Source: Devosia sp.
GTDB lineage: Bacteria; Pseudomonadota; Alphaproteobacteria; Rhizobiales; Devosiaceae
DNA length: 64,000 bases
Direction: 5' to 3'
Assembly (NCBI RefSeq): GCF_014860165.1
Contig: NZ_JACZKG010000027.1
Span: 1-64,000, forward strand
Below, piece after piece: positions 1 to 7,636 of the stretch. The position numbers were made by a program, and so were the translations under genes. Position 1 is the stretch's first letter. Every line of letters begins with the position of its first letter. Below the pieces are notes generated by a model. The model searched no databases. It had not been told where the DNA came from and saw nothing but the letters and a program-made list of their open reading frames with translations.

Positions 1-1
1 G

Positions 2-607
2 CATGTCCCCGGCAACAACAATCCCACCGGGATCGATGTAAAGTCGCCTAAGGAGACAGTGCCGTTCCATCCCTACTACACGATCAAGGACGGCTTCGCG
101 CTGGTCGCCTTCATCCTCGTGTTCGCGGCAATCGTGTTTTATGCGCCGAACATCCTCGGCCATCCCGACAACTACGTCCCGGCCAACCCGCTCCAGACCC
201 CGCCGCATGTCATGCCGGAATGGTATTTCCTGCCGTTCTACGCGATCCTGCGCGCCATCGACTTCAACATCCTGTTCATCGACTCCAAGCTCGGTGGCGT
301 GATCTTCTTCGGCGGCTCGATCCTGATCCTGTTCTTCCTGCCCTGGCTGGATACGTCCAAGGTTCGCTCGGGCAATTTCCGCCCCATGTTCAAGTGGTTC
401 TACTGGCTCTTCGTGGTCAACTTCGTGGCGCTCACCTATCTGGGTGCGGCACCGGCCGAAGGCATCTACGTGGTTCTAGCCAAGATCTGCACCGCCTATT
501 ACTTCATCCACTTCCTCGTCATCCTGCCGCTCCTGGGCCGCATCGAGACGCCTCGGCCTTTGCCGACCAGCATCTCCGAGAGCGTCCTCGGCAAGTCGCA
601 CGCGTGA
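2..607 (+). CDS. petB: Cytochrome b of the bc1 complex, C-terminal part (cut by left edge)
   Basis: Membrane subunit of ubiquinol:cytochrome c reductase (complex III). The reading frame is already open at base 2 and gives about 201 residues, so the N-terminal half with the haem-ligand histidines lies outside the window. The visible part has the PEWY motif of the quinol oxidation site (about residue 72 of the fragment), followed by LPFYAILR and several hydrophobic helices, as in the C-terminal domain of cytochrome b. It ends in TGA 18 bases before the cytochrome c1 start, so the two genes are surely co-transcribed. The two proteins are separate here, not fused as in the fbcH type of some Bradyrhizobium relatives. 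Identification is very secure. Confidence 0.96.
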   Translation, partial: HVPGNNNPTGIDVKSPKETVPFHPYYTIKDGFALVAFILVFAAIVFYAPNILGHPDNYVPANPLQTPPHVMPEWYFLPFYAILRAIDFNILFIDSKLGGVIFFGGSILILFFLPWLDTSKVRSGNFRPMFKWFYWLFVVNFVALTYLGAAPAEGIYVVLAKICTAYYFIHFLVILPLLGRIETPRPLPTSISESVLGKSHA

Positions 608-624
608 TGGGAGGGGCAGGAACC

Positions 625-1497
625 ATGTTCAACACCAAGACTATCCTCGCCTCGCTGGCTCTTTGTGCCGGCCTCGTGTTCGGTGCCCAGGCACAGGCCG
701 CCGAAGCCGGCGTCACCATCCAGAAGCAGAGCTGGTCGTTTGCCGGTATCTTCGGCACCTATGACGAGCACCAGCTGCAGCGCGGCTTCCAGGTGTTCCG
801 CGAAGTGTGTTCGAGCTGCCATGGCGCCCGCCTGATCGCCTTCCGCAACCTTGCGGAAGAAGGTGGCCCGGGCTTCTCGGAAGAGCAGGTCAAGGCCCTG
901 GCGGCCGAGTATGAAGTGGCCGATCCGACTGCCGATGGCGGCGTGCGCGCCGGCGTCCCGGCCGACCGCTGGCCGTCGCCCTTTGCCACCGAACAGGATG
1001 CCCGCGACGCCAATGGCGGCGCGCTGCCGCCGGACTTCTCGGTGCTGGCCAAGGCGCGCGGCGTCACCGATGCCTTCCCGTTCTGGGTGTTCAACTACTT
1101 CACCGGCTACTCGGAAGGCGGCCCGGATTATATCCACGCGCTGCTCACCGGCTACCATGAGGAAGTTCCGGAATCGGCGCCGCACAATTCGGACGGCACG
1201 CCCTTCCAGTTGCCGGAAGGCAAGTATTACAACGACTACTTCCCCGGCCACGCCATCGGCATGGCGCCGCCGCTGTCGGACGAGCAGATCAGCTACGAAG
1301 TGGGTGAGGGCGAGACCGCCGTCCCGCTCACCGTAGACCAGTATGCCACCGACGTCGCCGCCTTCATGATGTGGATGGCCGAGCCGCACCTGGCCGGCCG
1401 CAAGCAGACCGGCTTTGTCGTGCTGCTGTTCCTCGTGATGTTTGCTGGCCTGATGTATGCCACCAAGCGCCGCATCTGGCAGGGCATCGAGCACTAG
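625..1497 (+). CDS. petC: Cytochrome c1 of the bc1 complex
   Basis: Haem-carrying electron acceptor subunit of complex III, facing the periplasm. The 290-residue protein begins with a Sec signal peptide (about residues 1-26, ending AQAQA), carries the covalent haem site CSSCH at 62-66, a probable axial Met at about 213 (IGMAPP), and one C-terminal membrane anchor followed by a basic tail (RRIWQGIEH). An in-frame ATG at 607 overlaps the petB stop, but the stretch GGGAGGGGCAGG between 608 and 620 is a strong ribosome binding site for ATG 625, so 625 is preferred. It is followed by a clear hairpin terminator, making petC the last gene of the operon. Confidence 0.96.
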   Translation: MFNTKTILASLALCAGLVFGAQAQAAEAGVTIQKQSWSFAGIFGTYDEHQLQRGFQVFREVCSSCHGARLIAFRNLAEEGGPGFSEEQVKALAAEYEVADPTADGGVRAGVPADRWPSPFATEQDARDANGGALPPDFSVLAKARGVTDAFPFWVFNYFTGYSEGGPDYIHALLTGYHEEVPESAPHNSDGTPFQLPEGKYYNDYFPGHAIGMAPPLSDEQISYEVGEGETAVPLTVDQYATDVAAFMMWMAEPHLAGRKQTGFVVLLFLVMFAGLMYATKRRIWQGIEH

Positions 1498-1521
1498 TCG
1501 TCGGTTTTGCCGTGATTGATT

Positions 1522-1550
1522 GAAAGGGCCCCTTGCGGGCCCTTTCGCTT
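1522..1550 (+). terminator. Rho-independent terminator of the pet operon
   Basis: A perfect 10-bp stem, GAAAGGGCCC pairing with GGGCCCTTTC around a 5-base loop (1522-1546), follows the petC stop by 24 bases. The T-rich tail is short (CGCTTTG). Confidence 0.8.
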
Positions 1551-1640
1551 TGCGGCGTTCACGGGCGTATCAACCCCTTGCCATTCGGCGCGCGGACCGC
1601 AATATTCCATCCTACCAAATCAGGTGACGAGGGAGCCGAC

Positions 1641-1835
1641 ATGTCCGCCATTCGCATTGCAGTGACTGTCATGGGCGCCGCCATCACCATGAGCCGGCAT
1701 CCGGTGGTCCGTGCAGGCATCAATGCCGTTGCCACCAATCCCAAGGCGCGCGAGACAGCGATTAGCGTAACGCGCAGCGCCGCCTATAATGCCGGCGTGA
1801 TTGCGCGGCATCTGGTCGGCCGCCGCCAGGGCTGA
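1641..1835 (+). CDS. Small hypothetical protein, 64 aa
   Basis: No family is recognised. The ATG at 1641 is preceded by GACGAGGGAG, a reasonable ribosome binding site, and the frame closes 35 bases before apt. The protein is Ala/Val/Arg-rich and basic (pI clearly high), begins with a short mildly hydrophobic stretch (IRIAVTVMGAAITM) and ends with RRQG. It has no clean signal peptide or membrane helix. It could be a membrane-associated small protein co-transcribed with apt. The longer frame from 1533 would begin next to the pet terminator and is not used. Confidence 0.6.
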   Translation: MSAIRIAVTVMGAAITMSRHPVVRAGINAVATNPKARETAISVTRSAAYNAGVIARHLVGRRQG

Positions 1836-1870
1836 CTGTTCGTCCTTCCACTCCCCTCCCAAGGCTTGCC

Positions 1871-2404
1871 ATGTCGCTCGACCTCAAGGCTCTCGTGCGC
1901 ACGATTCCGGACTATCCCCACAAGGGCATCCTGTTTCGCGATATCACCACGCTGATCGAGCATCCTGAAGGGTTCAAGGAGAGCATCGAGCGCATTGCCA
2001 GCCAGTATCGCGGCAAGGGGTTTACGCATGTGGCGGGCATCGAGGCGCGCGGCTTCATCTTCGGCGCAGGCGTCGCCATTGCGCTGGGCGTCGGCTTCAT
2101 CCCGGTGCGCAAGAAGGGCAAGCTGCCCGGCGAAACCATCGGGCAGAATTACGCGCTGGAATATGGCGTCGACACGATCGAGATTCATGCCGGCGTGCTC
2201 GACAGCGATGACAAGGTATTGCTGGTGGACGATCTCATCGCCACTGGCGGCACCGCCATTGCCGCGGTTGGCCTGCTCCGGCGCACCGGTGCCACGGTGG
2301 ACGACGCCGCTTTCGTCATCGACCTGCCCGACCTGGGCGGCGCCAGCAAGCTCAAGGCCGAGAATGTTGCCGTCACGGCGCTGATCGCGTTCGAGGGGCA
2401 TTGA
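1871..2404 (+). CDS. apt: Adenine phosphoribosyltransferase
   Basis: Purine salvage enzyme of the cytosol: adenine plus PRPP gives AMP and diphosphate. The 177-residue length is typical. The PRPP-binding loop VLLVDDLIATGGT lies at about 116-128. The N-terminal segment IPDYPHKGILFRDIT and the segment VAGIEARGFIFG are both standard Apt signatures. The gene follows the 64-aa ORF and is separated from the next gene, which is on the other strand, by a palindromic repeat region. Neither strand shows an obvious operator. Identification is secure. Confidence 0.95.
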   Translation: MSLDLKALVRTIPDYPHKGILFRDITTLIEHPEGFKESIERIASQYRGKGFTHVAGIEARGFIFGAGVAIALGVGFIPVRKKGKLPGETIGQNYALEYGVDTIEIHAGVLDSDDKVLLVDDLIATGGTAIAAVGLLRRTGATVDDAAFVIDLPDLGGASKLKAENVAVTALIAFEGH

Positions 2405-2445
2405 GGGGCCAAGCCTTGCCAATCTCCCCACGCCCACCGGTCGCA

Positions 2446-2466
2446 CCCTCGGGCATGACCCGAGGG
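2446..2466. repeat. Palindromic intergenic repeat, family B copy 1
   Basis: CCCTCGGG and CCCGAGGG are separated by CATGA, a perfect 8-bp stem. The same design recurs at 2502-2522 and 30322-30340. It lies between two convergent genes and could help end transcription, but it has no T-run. Confidence 0.7.
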
Positions 2467-2501
2467 CACCGTACTTGCCGGGCGATCGTTTTGGTACAGA
2501 G

Positions 2502-2522
2502 CCCTGGGGTCAAGCCCGAGGG
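2502..2522. repeat. Palindromic intergenic repeat, family B copy 2
   Basis: CCCTGGGG-TCAAG-CCCGAGGG, the same stem as copy 1 with one mismatch. The loop TCAAG is identical to that of copy 3 at 30322-30340. Confidence 0.6.
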
Positions 2523-2560
2523 TGACGTGCGGTGGGCTTTGCGGCGTCGGACGAAAAGCC

Positions 2561-2965
2561 CTACCAGCTCGCCCGCCCGTCCACCTTTTCCACGGCAATG
2601 GCCGACCAATCCAGCTCATCGATCAGCCGCAGGTTGACCGCATAAGTGCGCTCGGTCGGCATGCTGCCTTGCGTGTAGCCTGGCTTGGGCGTGCCGTCAT
2701 TGTTGTAGACAGAGGCCCAATCGGGTGAATCGCCCCAGGTCTGCATGCCGCATTGGCCACAGAAATGGTGCTGGTTCATGCCGTCGCTGGCCGAATAGGT
2801 CTTCTCGTCCTGCTGCGACAGGAAGTGCATTTCGCCGGGGCCGTAATAGCCCCAGACAGCGCCAGTGCGGCTGCAATAGCTGCAGTTACACTCCTTGGCA
2901 TGAGCTGGCGGCTGCGGCAGCTCTATCCTGGTGGCGCCGCAATGGCAGGAGGCGATGAGGGGCAT
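2561..2965 (-). CDS. GFA / CENP-V domain protein
   Basis: A 134-residue member of the GFA family (named for glutathione-dependent formaldehyde-activating enzyme), a small zinc-binding fold. The cysteines are placed as expected: CHC at 7-9, CNCSYC at 26-31 and FCGQCG around 69-72. Most GFA-domain proteins have no proven reaction, so formaldehyde or glutathione chemistry is only a family label. It is a single gene convergent with apt, ahead of another small stress or detoxification-type protein (VOC) on the same strand but about 90 bases away, so co-transcription is uncertain. Confidence 0.85.
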   Translation of the reverse strand: MPLIASCHCGATRIELPQPPAHAKECNCSYCSRTGAVWGYYGPGEMHFLSQQDEKTYSASDGMNQHHFCGQCGMQTWGDSPDWASVYNNDGTPKPGYTQGSMPTERTYAVNLRLIDELDWSAIAVEKVDGRASW

Positions 2966-3052
2966 GACGGAACTCCGGTCTTGTCTGCGCTAAGCATGCG
3001 CAGGGCCGCTGACAGGCCCTGTCAGCATCGGCACACCGCCCTGTACGGAGTT

Positions 3053-3445
3053 TCAGGCGGCCATGGCTTCGCGGATATCGACCAGGCAGAACTGGTTGCC
3101 CTCGGGGTCGCGCATGACGGTATAGGTGGGCAGCACCCGCACCGTCTCGGCACCCTGTTCGCGCAGGTGCTCCACCGTACCGGAGCGATCGGTCACCTCG
3201 ATATCGAAATGCACCCGGTTGTTGTCGTAGCGGCGGCCCTCGACATTCTGGAAGCAGATCGAGGGGCCGGGGCCGTCGACCATGACGGTGGGGTCGGTTT
3301 CCGGGGTGAAGCCGAGCGCTGCCAGGCGGGCGATCTCGGCCTCGTCATAGGCACGGATGGCATAGCCATCGAGCAGGGCTACCCAGAAGGCAGCGAGCCG
3401 GGAGGGTTTGTCGCAGTCGAATACGATCTCGTGGATCTTGCCCAT
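3053..3445 (-). CDS. VOC (glyoxalase-like) family protein
   Basis: A 130-residue protein of the vicinal oxygen chelate superfamily. It opens with GKIHEIVFDCDKPSRLAAFW, the first beta-alpha module with a potential metal-ligand His, and has HFDIEVTDR and DPEGNQFCLVD, the typical second-module signature. The substrate cannot be read from the sequence. The longest frame begins at 3496, but ATG 3445 is preceded by AAGGAGAC at good spacing and matches the family start, so the first 17 codons of the longer frame are rejected. Confidence 0.85.
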   Translation of the reverse strand: MGKIHEIVFDCDKPSRLAAFWVALLDGYAIRAYDEAEIARLAALGFTPETDPTVMVDGPGPSICFQNVEGRRYDNNRVHFDIEVTDRSGTVEHLREQGAETVRVLPTYTVMRDPEGNQFCLVDIREAMAA

Positions 3446-3537
3446 GGGTCGTCTCCTTGATGTCACAATCGGACGGTTAACGGCCAATTGCGGCAAGACT
3501 GGGCACTCCGTGCGCCCAGTCTGCAGGCAGTCGGGCT

Positions 3538-4761
3538 CTACTCTGCCGCTCGGGGATGCAGTTGTGGCGCCGTGGGCGTTTCGGGCTGGCCCGAAAGCGT
3601 TTTCTGACTCAACAGCACAGTGAGTAGCGCCAGAGTCCCCGCGACCACCGAGACCCAGAAGCCATCGCTAGCGCCGAAGGTGTCGACAACCCAGCCCGAG
3701 GCGAAGGCGCCCAGGGCGACGCCGATGCCGATACCCGTCATCACCCAGGTCACGCCTTCGGTCAGCATGGCGGCCGGGACGCGCCGTTCGATCAGGCCGA
3801 AAGTGGTGATGAAGGTGGGCGAGATGGCGATGCCGCTCACGAATACTGCCAGGGCCAGCAGCGGCACCGAATTGACCATCAGCAAGGGAATTGTCGTGAT
3901 CGCGATCACCGCCACGGCGATGGCAAGCTGCTTTTGCAACGCCAGCCTGAGGTTGAGGGCGCCGATGATCAGGCCCAGCACGAAGGAGCCGATGGCGTAG
4001 ACGCCGACGACGAAACTCGCCGCCTCCGGATGACCCAGCTGCTCGGTAATGGCAACGGCACTGACCTCGGCGGTGGCGAAGATCGAGCCGATGAAGATCA
4101 TGGCCAGGGTGAGCACCTGCACCGGCCGCAGCCAGAAGGCGGACCCCGTCGACCGCTCACCGATCGGGCGGATGGCGGGTTCGGTCGAACGCTGCGCGAT
4201 AAAGGCCGTGGAGCCCATCGCCAACAGCACGGTGCTGATGGCGAGTCCGGCTTCGGGGAATAGCGAAACGCTGAGCCCAACCGACAGGGACGCCCCGGCA
4301 ATATAGACCAGTTCGTCCATGGCTGATTCAAAGGCGAAGGCGGTGTTGAGCTCGGGGCGGCCGCTGAACAGTTCGCTCCAGCGGGCCCGCAGCATGGCGG
4401 GAATGCTCGGCATGGCAGCAGCCAGGAGGGCGGAGGCGAAGAGGGTCCAGGTCGGCCAGTGCTGGTTGGCGGCCAGGATCAGTGCGCCAAAAGCCAGCAC
4501 GGAGACCAGGGTGGTTGGGGTAAGCACGCGGGCCTGACCAAGGCGATCGACCAGGCGGGAAATCTGCGGGGCGACAAGGGCGCTGGTGAGGGCGAAGGTC
4601 GCCGATACGGCGCCTGCCAGCCAGTATTCACCGTGCGTCTGTGAGAGCATGGCGACGATGCCGATCGGGGCCATGGCAATGGGCATGCGGGCGAAAAAAC
4701 CTGCGGCTGCAAAGCCTTTGGCGCCGCGGGCGCGGAAAATGGCGCCGTAGGGATTGGACAA
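3538..4761 (-). CDS. MFS transporter, probable drug or metabolite exporter (TTG start)
   Basis: A 407-residue membrane protein with about 12 hydrophobic segments, in the YbfB/AraJ-like part of the major facilitator superfamily. The run SRLVDRLGQARVL after the second or third helix is the typical cytoplasmic loop motif. The longest frame extends to 4989 but would run through the operators and contains non-family sequence. TTG 4761 is preceded by GAGGAG at 8 bases and starts the family-like sequence LSNPYGAIF, so it is preferred. It is transcribed away from a TetR gene across three identical palindromes, which argues for substrate-induced efflux. The exported compound is unknown. Confidence 0.85.
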   Translation of the reverse strand: MSNPYGAIFRARGAKGFAAAGFFARMPIAMAPIGIVAMLSQTHGEYWLAGAVSATFALTSALVAPQISRLVDRLGQARVLTPTTLVSVLAFGALILAANQHWPTWTLFASALLAAAMPSIPAMLRARWSELFSGRPELNTAFAFESAMDELVYIAGASLSVGLSVSLFPEAGLAISTVLLAMGSTAFIAQRSTEPAIRPIGERSTGSAFWLRPVQVLTLAMIFIGSIFATAEVSAVAITEQLGHPEAASFVVGVYAIGSFVLGLIIGALNLRLALQKQLAIAVAVIAITTIPLLMVNSVPLLALAVFVSGIAISPTFITTFGLIERRVPAAMLTEGVTWVMTGIGIGVALGAFASGWVVDTFGASDGFWVSVVAGTLALLTVLLSQKTLSGQPETPTAPQLHPRAAE

Positions 4762-4807
4762 TTGGAAGACTCCTCGACATTTAATGAGGCGCCACCTAAA
4801 TGATAAG

Positions 4808-4822
4808 CATACGTGGCGTATG
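4808..4822. promoter_or_regulatory. TetR operator candidate O1
   Basis: Perfect 15-bp palindrome CATACG-TGG-CGTATG, 47 bases upstream of the MFS start. One of three copies of CATACG-N3-CGTATG. Confidence 0.8.
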
Positions 4823-4827
4823 TGAAT

Positions 4828-4856
4828 GAGATAGAGACATACGCGCCGTATGTCAA
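4828..4856 (-). promoter_or_regulatory. Sigma-70-type promoter of the MFS gene
   Basis: Read on the minus strand, TTGACA (4856-4851) is followed after 17 bases by TATCTC (4833-4828). The spacer and the end of the -35 box contain operator O2, so a bound repressor would block polymerase directly. Confidence 0.6.
4838..4852. promoter_or_regulatory. TetR operator candidate O2
   Basis: Perfect palindrome CATACG-CGC-CGTATG, 30 bp from O1 (about three helical turns, same face of the DNA). It lies within the spacer of the probable MFS promoter. Confidence 0.8.
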
Positions 4857-4860
4857 TTAG

Positions 4861-4875
4861 CATACGATGCGTATG
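4861..4875. promoter_or_regulatory. TetR operator candidate O3
   Basis: Perfect palindrome CATACG-ATG-CGTATG, 23 bp from O2 and ending 14 bases before the regulator ATG at 4890. This is well placed for autorepression. Confidence 0.8.
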
Positions 4876-4889
4876 TGAAATGGATAGAT

Positions 4890-5498
4890 ATGGCACGCAA
4901 ACCCCGCACTGAAATGATCGCCGAAACCCGCGCCAAGCTGATTGCCGCCGGCCGCAAGGCTTTCGCCTCGGTTGGCTATGCAGAGGCATCGATGGATGAT
5001 TTCACGGCCGAGGCCGGGCTCACGCGCGGCGCGCTCTATCACCATTTTGGCGACAAGAAGGGGCTGCTCGAGGCGGTGATCGTCCAAATCGATGCGGAGA
5101 TGGCCGAGCGTCTGCGCGAGCGCGCCGCCAAGGCACCCAATGCCTGGGAAGGCTTCGTCGAAGAGGGTATCGGCTATATCGAGATGGCGCTTGAGCCCGA
5201 GGTCCGGCGCATCATGCTGCGGGATGGGCCGGCTGTGCTGGGTGATCCGGCGGCCTGGCCCACGGCCAATGACTGCATCACCACCCTGCAGGAAAGTCTC
5301 AGGCGACTCGCCGCCGACGGCGTGGTCTCGACCACCATCGATTTCGAGGCAGTGGCGCGGCTGTTGAGCGGGGCATCGACCTATGCCGCGCAATGGGTCG
5401 CCAATGCCGCCGATCCAGAGTCCGCCTCCATGCGCGCCAGTTCCGCCTATCGGCAACTGGTCGATGGACTGCTCTGCGAACCCAGGACTGGCGGCTGA
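4890..5498 (+). CDS. TetR/AcrR family repressor of the adjacent exporter
   Basis: A 202-residue protein. The N-terminal DNA-binding domain reads MIAETRAKLIAAGRKAFASVGY, then a helix-turn-helix (SMDDFTAEAGLTRGALYHHFGDKKGLL, roughly residues 34-59). The C-terminal ligand domain (about 65-200) is helical and family-variable. A GTG at 4875 is in frame, but it shares its first base with operator O3, and MARKPRTEM is a usual TetR beginning, so ATG 4890 is chosen. No strong ribosome binding site is present, so weak or leaderless translation is possible. Three matching palindromes between it and the divergent MFS gene make local repression and autoregulation likely. Confidence 0.9.
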   Translation: MARKPRTEMIAETRAKLIAAGRKAFASVGYAEASMDDFTAEAGLTRGALYHHFGDKKGLLEAVIVQIDAEMAERLRERAAKAPNAWEGFVEEGIGYIEMALEPEVRRIMLRDGPAVLGDPAAWPTANDCITTLQESLRRLAADGVVSTTIDFEAVARLLSGASTYAAQWVANAADPESASMRASSAYRQLVDGLLCEPRTGG

Positions 5499-5511
5499 GG
5501 CGATACAGATC

Positions 5512-5538
5512 GGGCCCGGCGCCGGTAGCGCCGGGCCC
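5512..5538. terminator. Hairpin between convergent genes
   Basis: An 11-bp perfect stem GGGCCCGGCGC / GCGCCGGGCCC with a 5-base loop lies between the TetR stop (5498) and the small minus-strand ORF stop (5544). It has no T-run, so it is a possible bidirectional terminator rather than a textbook one. Confidence 0.5.
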
Positions 5539-5543
5539 TGGCG

Positions 5544-5714
5544 TCAGTGTCGCTTGCCGAGCAGCGCCTCGAGCGTCGGGAGCGGCAACGCCTGCTCCTT
5601 GGGCTGGACGACCTTCCTGGCTTCCACCTTGCGCATCGGGAGCGGTGCGCCGTGGCGGGGGACATTATGCTGGCGGGCGACTGTCTGTTGTCGCTGGAAC
5701 TGGTTCTTTGGCAT
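5544..5714 (-). CDS. Small basic protein, 56 aa, unknown
   Basis: ATG 5714 has AGAAAGG upstream at acceptable spacing. The product is very basic and Gln/Arg/Lys/Pro-rich, beginning MPKNQFQRQQTVARQHN and ending LEALLGKRH. It has no hydrophobic segment or cysteine. The frame stops just before the hairpin at 5512-5538, which is what a real gene with its own terminator would show. No family is recognised. It could be a nucleic-acid-binding or ribosome-associated small protein, but that is speculation from charge alone. Confidence 0.5.
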   Translation of the reverse strand: MPKNQFQRQQTVARQHNVPRHGAPLPMRKVEARKVVQPKEQALPLPTLEALLGKRH

Positions 5715-6014
5715 GAGCAAAACCTTTCTCTGCCCCGTCCTGGCGCTCTCGGCGCAGCGGCGGGGTGTGATCATGTGGGGCGCAGCACAAGGCCGCGCGA
5801 TGAAGCGGGGTTTTGATCGGACGTCAGGGATGGTGCTGAGGGGACAGGTCGGCGGGCCGCCGGGGGCGGGCGCAATTTTGACCTGATCTTGCTCGGAACG
5901 GCATCCACAACCGACCGGTCACGCGCAGGCGCGGAACGGCGATTTGTCGGGCGTCCGGGGCAAGTTCTCAGATCATTTCTGGCGCAGACCTCGTCTTGGA
6001 GAGGCGCGAAACAT
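5715..6014. other. Intergenic stretch, nothing clear
   Basis: About 300 bases between the 56-aa ORF and the terC terminator. Open frames here have no ribosome binding site and no family-like sequence. The part next to 5714 presumably holds the promoter of the small ORF, but no convincing -35/-10 pair was found. Confidence 0.4.
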
Positions 6015-6050
6015 AAAAAAACAGCGGGCACCCGTCAACCGGGTGCCCGC
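6015..6050 (-). terminator. Rho-independent terminator of terC
   Basis: On the minus strand an 11-bp perfect stem (GCGGGCACCCG pairing with CGGGTGCCCGC, 6024-6050) is followed by TGTTTTTTT. This is textbook, 11 bases after the terC stop. Confidence 0.93.
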
Positions 6051-6060
6051 CATAGGCCGG

Positions 6061-7080
6061 TCAGGGCTCCAACTGACCCGATTTCGGCACCGTCTCGGCC
6101 CCGATATCGGGCTCGTCGCGGGTCTTCCACAGCGAGAAGAGCACACCGCCGCCCAGGATGGCCAGCGTCACCAGGAGGCTGAGCAGCGTGTCGATCTTGA
6201 TGCCCATGGGCACAAGGAAGATCTTGAAGCCGACCAGCACCAGGATGATGGCCAGCGAGGTCTGGAGGTAGCGGAAGCGGTTCATCGCGGCTGCCAGGGC
6301 GAAATACAGCGCCCGCAGGCCCAGGATGGCGAAGATGTTGGAGGTGTAGACGATGAATGTGTCCTGCGTCACCGCGAACACTGCCGGCACCGAATCCACG
6401 GCAAAGATCAGGTCGACCGTTTCCACCATGATCAGCGCCACGGCCAGCGGCGTCAGCCAGGTGACCAGCTTGCCGGTCTTGGGGTCGGGCGCCTTTACCG
6501 TGAAGTTGCGGCCATGCAACTGCTTGGTCACACGGAACCGTCTGGTCAGGAAGCTATAGACCGGGTTGTGCTCGATATCGGGCACATCGTCCTGGTGGCG
6601 GAACATGCGGATACCGGTAAACACCAGGAAGGCGCCGAAGCCGAACAGGATCCAGCTGAACTGATAGACCAGGGCGGCGCCCAGCCCGATCAGGATGGCG
6701 CGGAAGGCGATGACGCCAAGAATGCCCCAGAACAGCACGCGATGCTGGTAGAGCCGGGGAATTTTCAGGAAGCCGAAGATGGTGGCGATGACGAACATGT
6801 TGTCCATCGCCAGGCTCTGTTCGATCAGATAGCCGGTATAGAATTCGAGCCCGGCCTCGGAGCCGCGCTGCCACCAGACCCAGGCGCCGAAGGCGAGCGC
6901 TATAGCGACGTAGAAGCCATAGAGCGTGAGGCTCTCCTTGGCGCCGATCTCGTGTTCATCCTTGTGCAGGATGCCGAGGTCGAAGACCAGGAGACCAATG
7001 ACGATCGCGACGAACGCGACCCAGAAATAGACGGGAGTACCCAGAAATTCGCCCATGAGGGCGCCAAGCAGCGATTCCAT
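6061..7080 (-). CDS. TerC family integral membrane protein
   Basis: A 339-residue protein with eight to nine membrane segments. Family marks are SLAMDNMFVIATIFGF in the first half and ETVDLIFAVDSVPAVFAVT in the second: the acidic D/N pairs in mid-membrane helices that TerC/Alx proteins use for metal transport. Members are linked to tellurite resistance or manganese export (Alx/MeeF). Which role applies here is not visible. ATG 7080 has GGAGAAAGG upstream. The ATG at 7098 overlaps that site and the longest frame (7188) is not family-like. It has its own terminator. No yybP-ykoY type manganese riboswitch could be recognised upstream. Confidence 0.9.
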   Translation of the reverse strand: MESLLGALMGEFLGTPVYFWVAFVAIVIGLLVFDLGILHKDEHEIGAKESLTLYGFYVAIALAFGAWVWWQRGSEAGLEFYTGYLIEQSLAMDNMFVIATIFGFLKIPRLYQHRVLFWGILGVIAFRAILIGLGAALVYQFSWILFGFGAFLVFTGIRMFRHQDDVPDIEHNPVYSFLTRRFRVTKQLHGRNFTVKAPDPKTGKLVTWLTPLAVALIMVETVDLIFAVDSVPAVFAVTQDTFIVYTSNIFAILGLRALYFALAAAMNRFRYLQTSLAIILVLVGFKIFLVPMGIKIDTLLSLLVTLAILGGGVLFSLWKTRDEPDIGAETVPKSGQLEP

Positions 7081-7259
7081 CGCCGGACCTTTCTCCATGA
7101 AGTTTGGAGCAGCTCCGACATCACGAGGACATAAGTCATCCTCGCCAGAGGGGCCCGGCGCTGCACAACCAAAATGCAGCATTGGCAAAAAAGTTCAAGC
7201 GGGGAGTGGCGGAATGTCGCTTGCGGTGCTCTCGGTTTGGGAGCCCCTGTATTTCCCGC

Positions 7260-7604
7260 CTACCTGGGCGTGCACAGCATGACGATGGCTTCGGCCGTCT
7301 CCAGCTGGATCGCGGTGCCATAGGTGGGATCGGGGATAATCCGCCCGGCCTGGATTGCCTTCGACGTCCGCAGGTTGCCGTCGTTGAAGCTGACCCCGTC
7401 CTCGTAGCCGGTAATGGTGCCGGTGCCCGAGCTCGGATCGCCCCTGGTGGTCGAGGCGAAGCCATAGACGTTGCCATAGATGGTGAGGATGCCAGCCTTG
7501 CTGGTGGTCGCGTCGCGGCAGGCCCAGTTGCCCGTGAAATTCTGGGCAAGGGCTGGCGCGGCGGACAAGACGGTGATGGCAGCTATGAGGGCGATTCGGC
7601 GCAT
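7260..7604 (-). CDS. Small secreted hypothetical protein, 114 aa
   Basis: ATG 7604 gives a clear Sec signal peptide (MRRIALIAAITVLSAAPALAQ, cleavage after ALA or ALAQ), so the mature protein of about 93 residues is periplasmic or secreted. The mature part reads NFTGNWACRDATTSKAGILTIYGN and ends METxLCTPR-like with one Cys near each end (ACRD, MLCTP), suggesting one disulfide. No family name can be given. The start lies 33 bases after the MaoC-like gene stop at 7637, so it may be the last gene of that operon. Confidence 0.7.
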   Translation of the reverse strand: MRRIALIAAITVLSAAPALAQNFTGNWACRDATTSKAGILTIYGNVYGFASTTRGDPSSGTGTITGYEDGVSFNDGNLRTSKAIQAGRIIPDPTYGTAIQLETAEAIVMLCTPR

Positions 7605-7636
7605 GTTGCAGAGAGTGCAGGTGCGCCCGGCCGCTT

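Noticed and set aside
3001..3052. Small hairpin between GFA and VOC genes (CAGGGCC...GGCCCTG)
   Set aside because: It may separate the two minus-strand genes, but there is no T-run in either direction and it is too short for a firm call.
5944..7134. Plus-strand 396-aa frame opposite terC
   Set aside because: The translation is dominated by His/Gln/Asp as expected of an antisense shadow, and TerC motifs are clear on the other strand.
7081..7259. yybP-ykoY manganese riboswitch upstream of terC
   Set aside because: TerC/Alx genes often carry it. The expected conserved stem-loops could not be found on the minus strand in this gap, only a weak GAGGA...TCCTC hairpin. A covariance search would decide.
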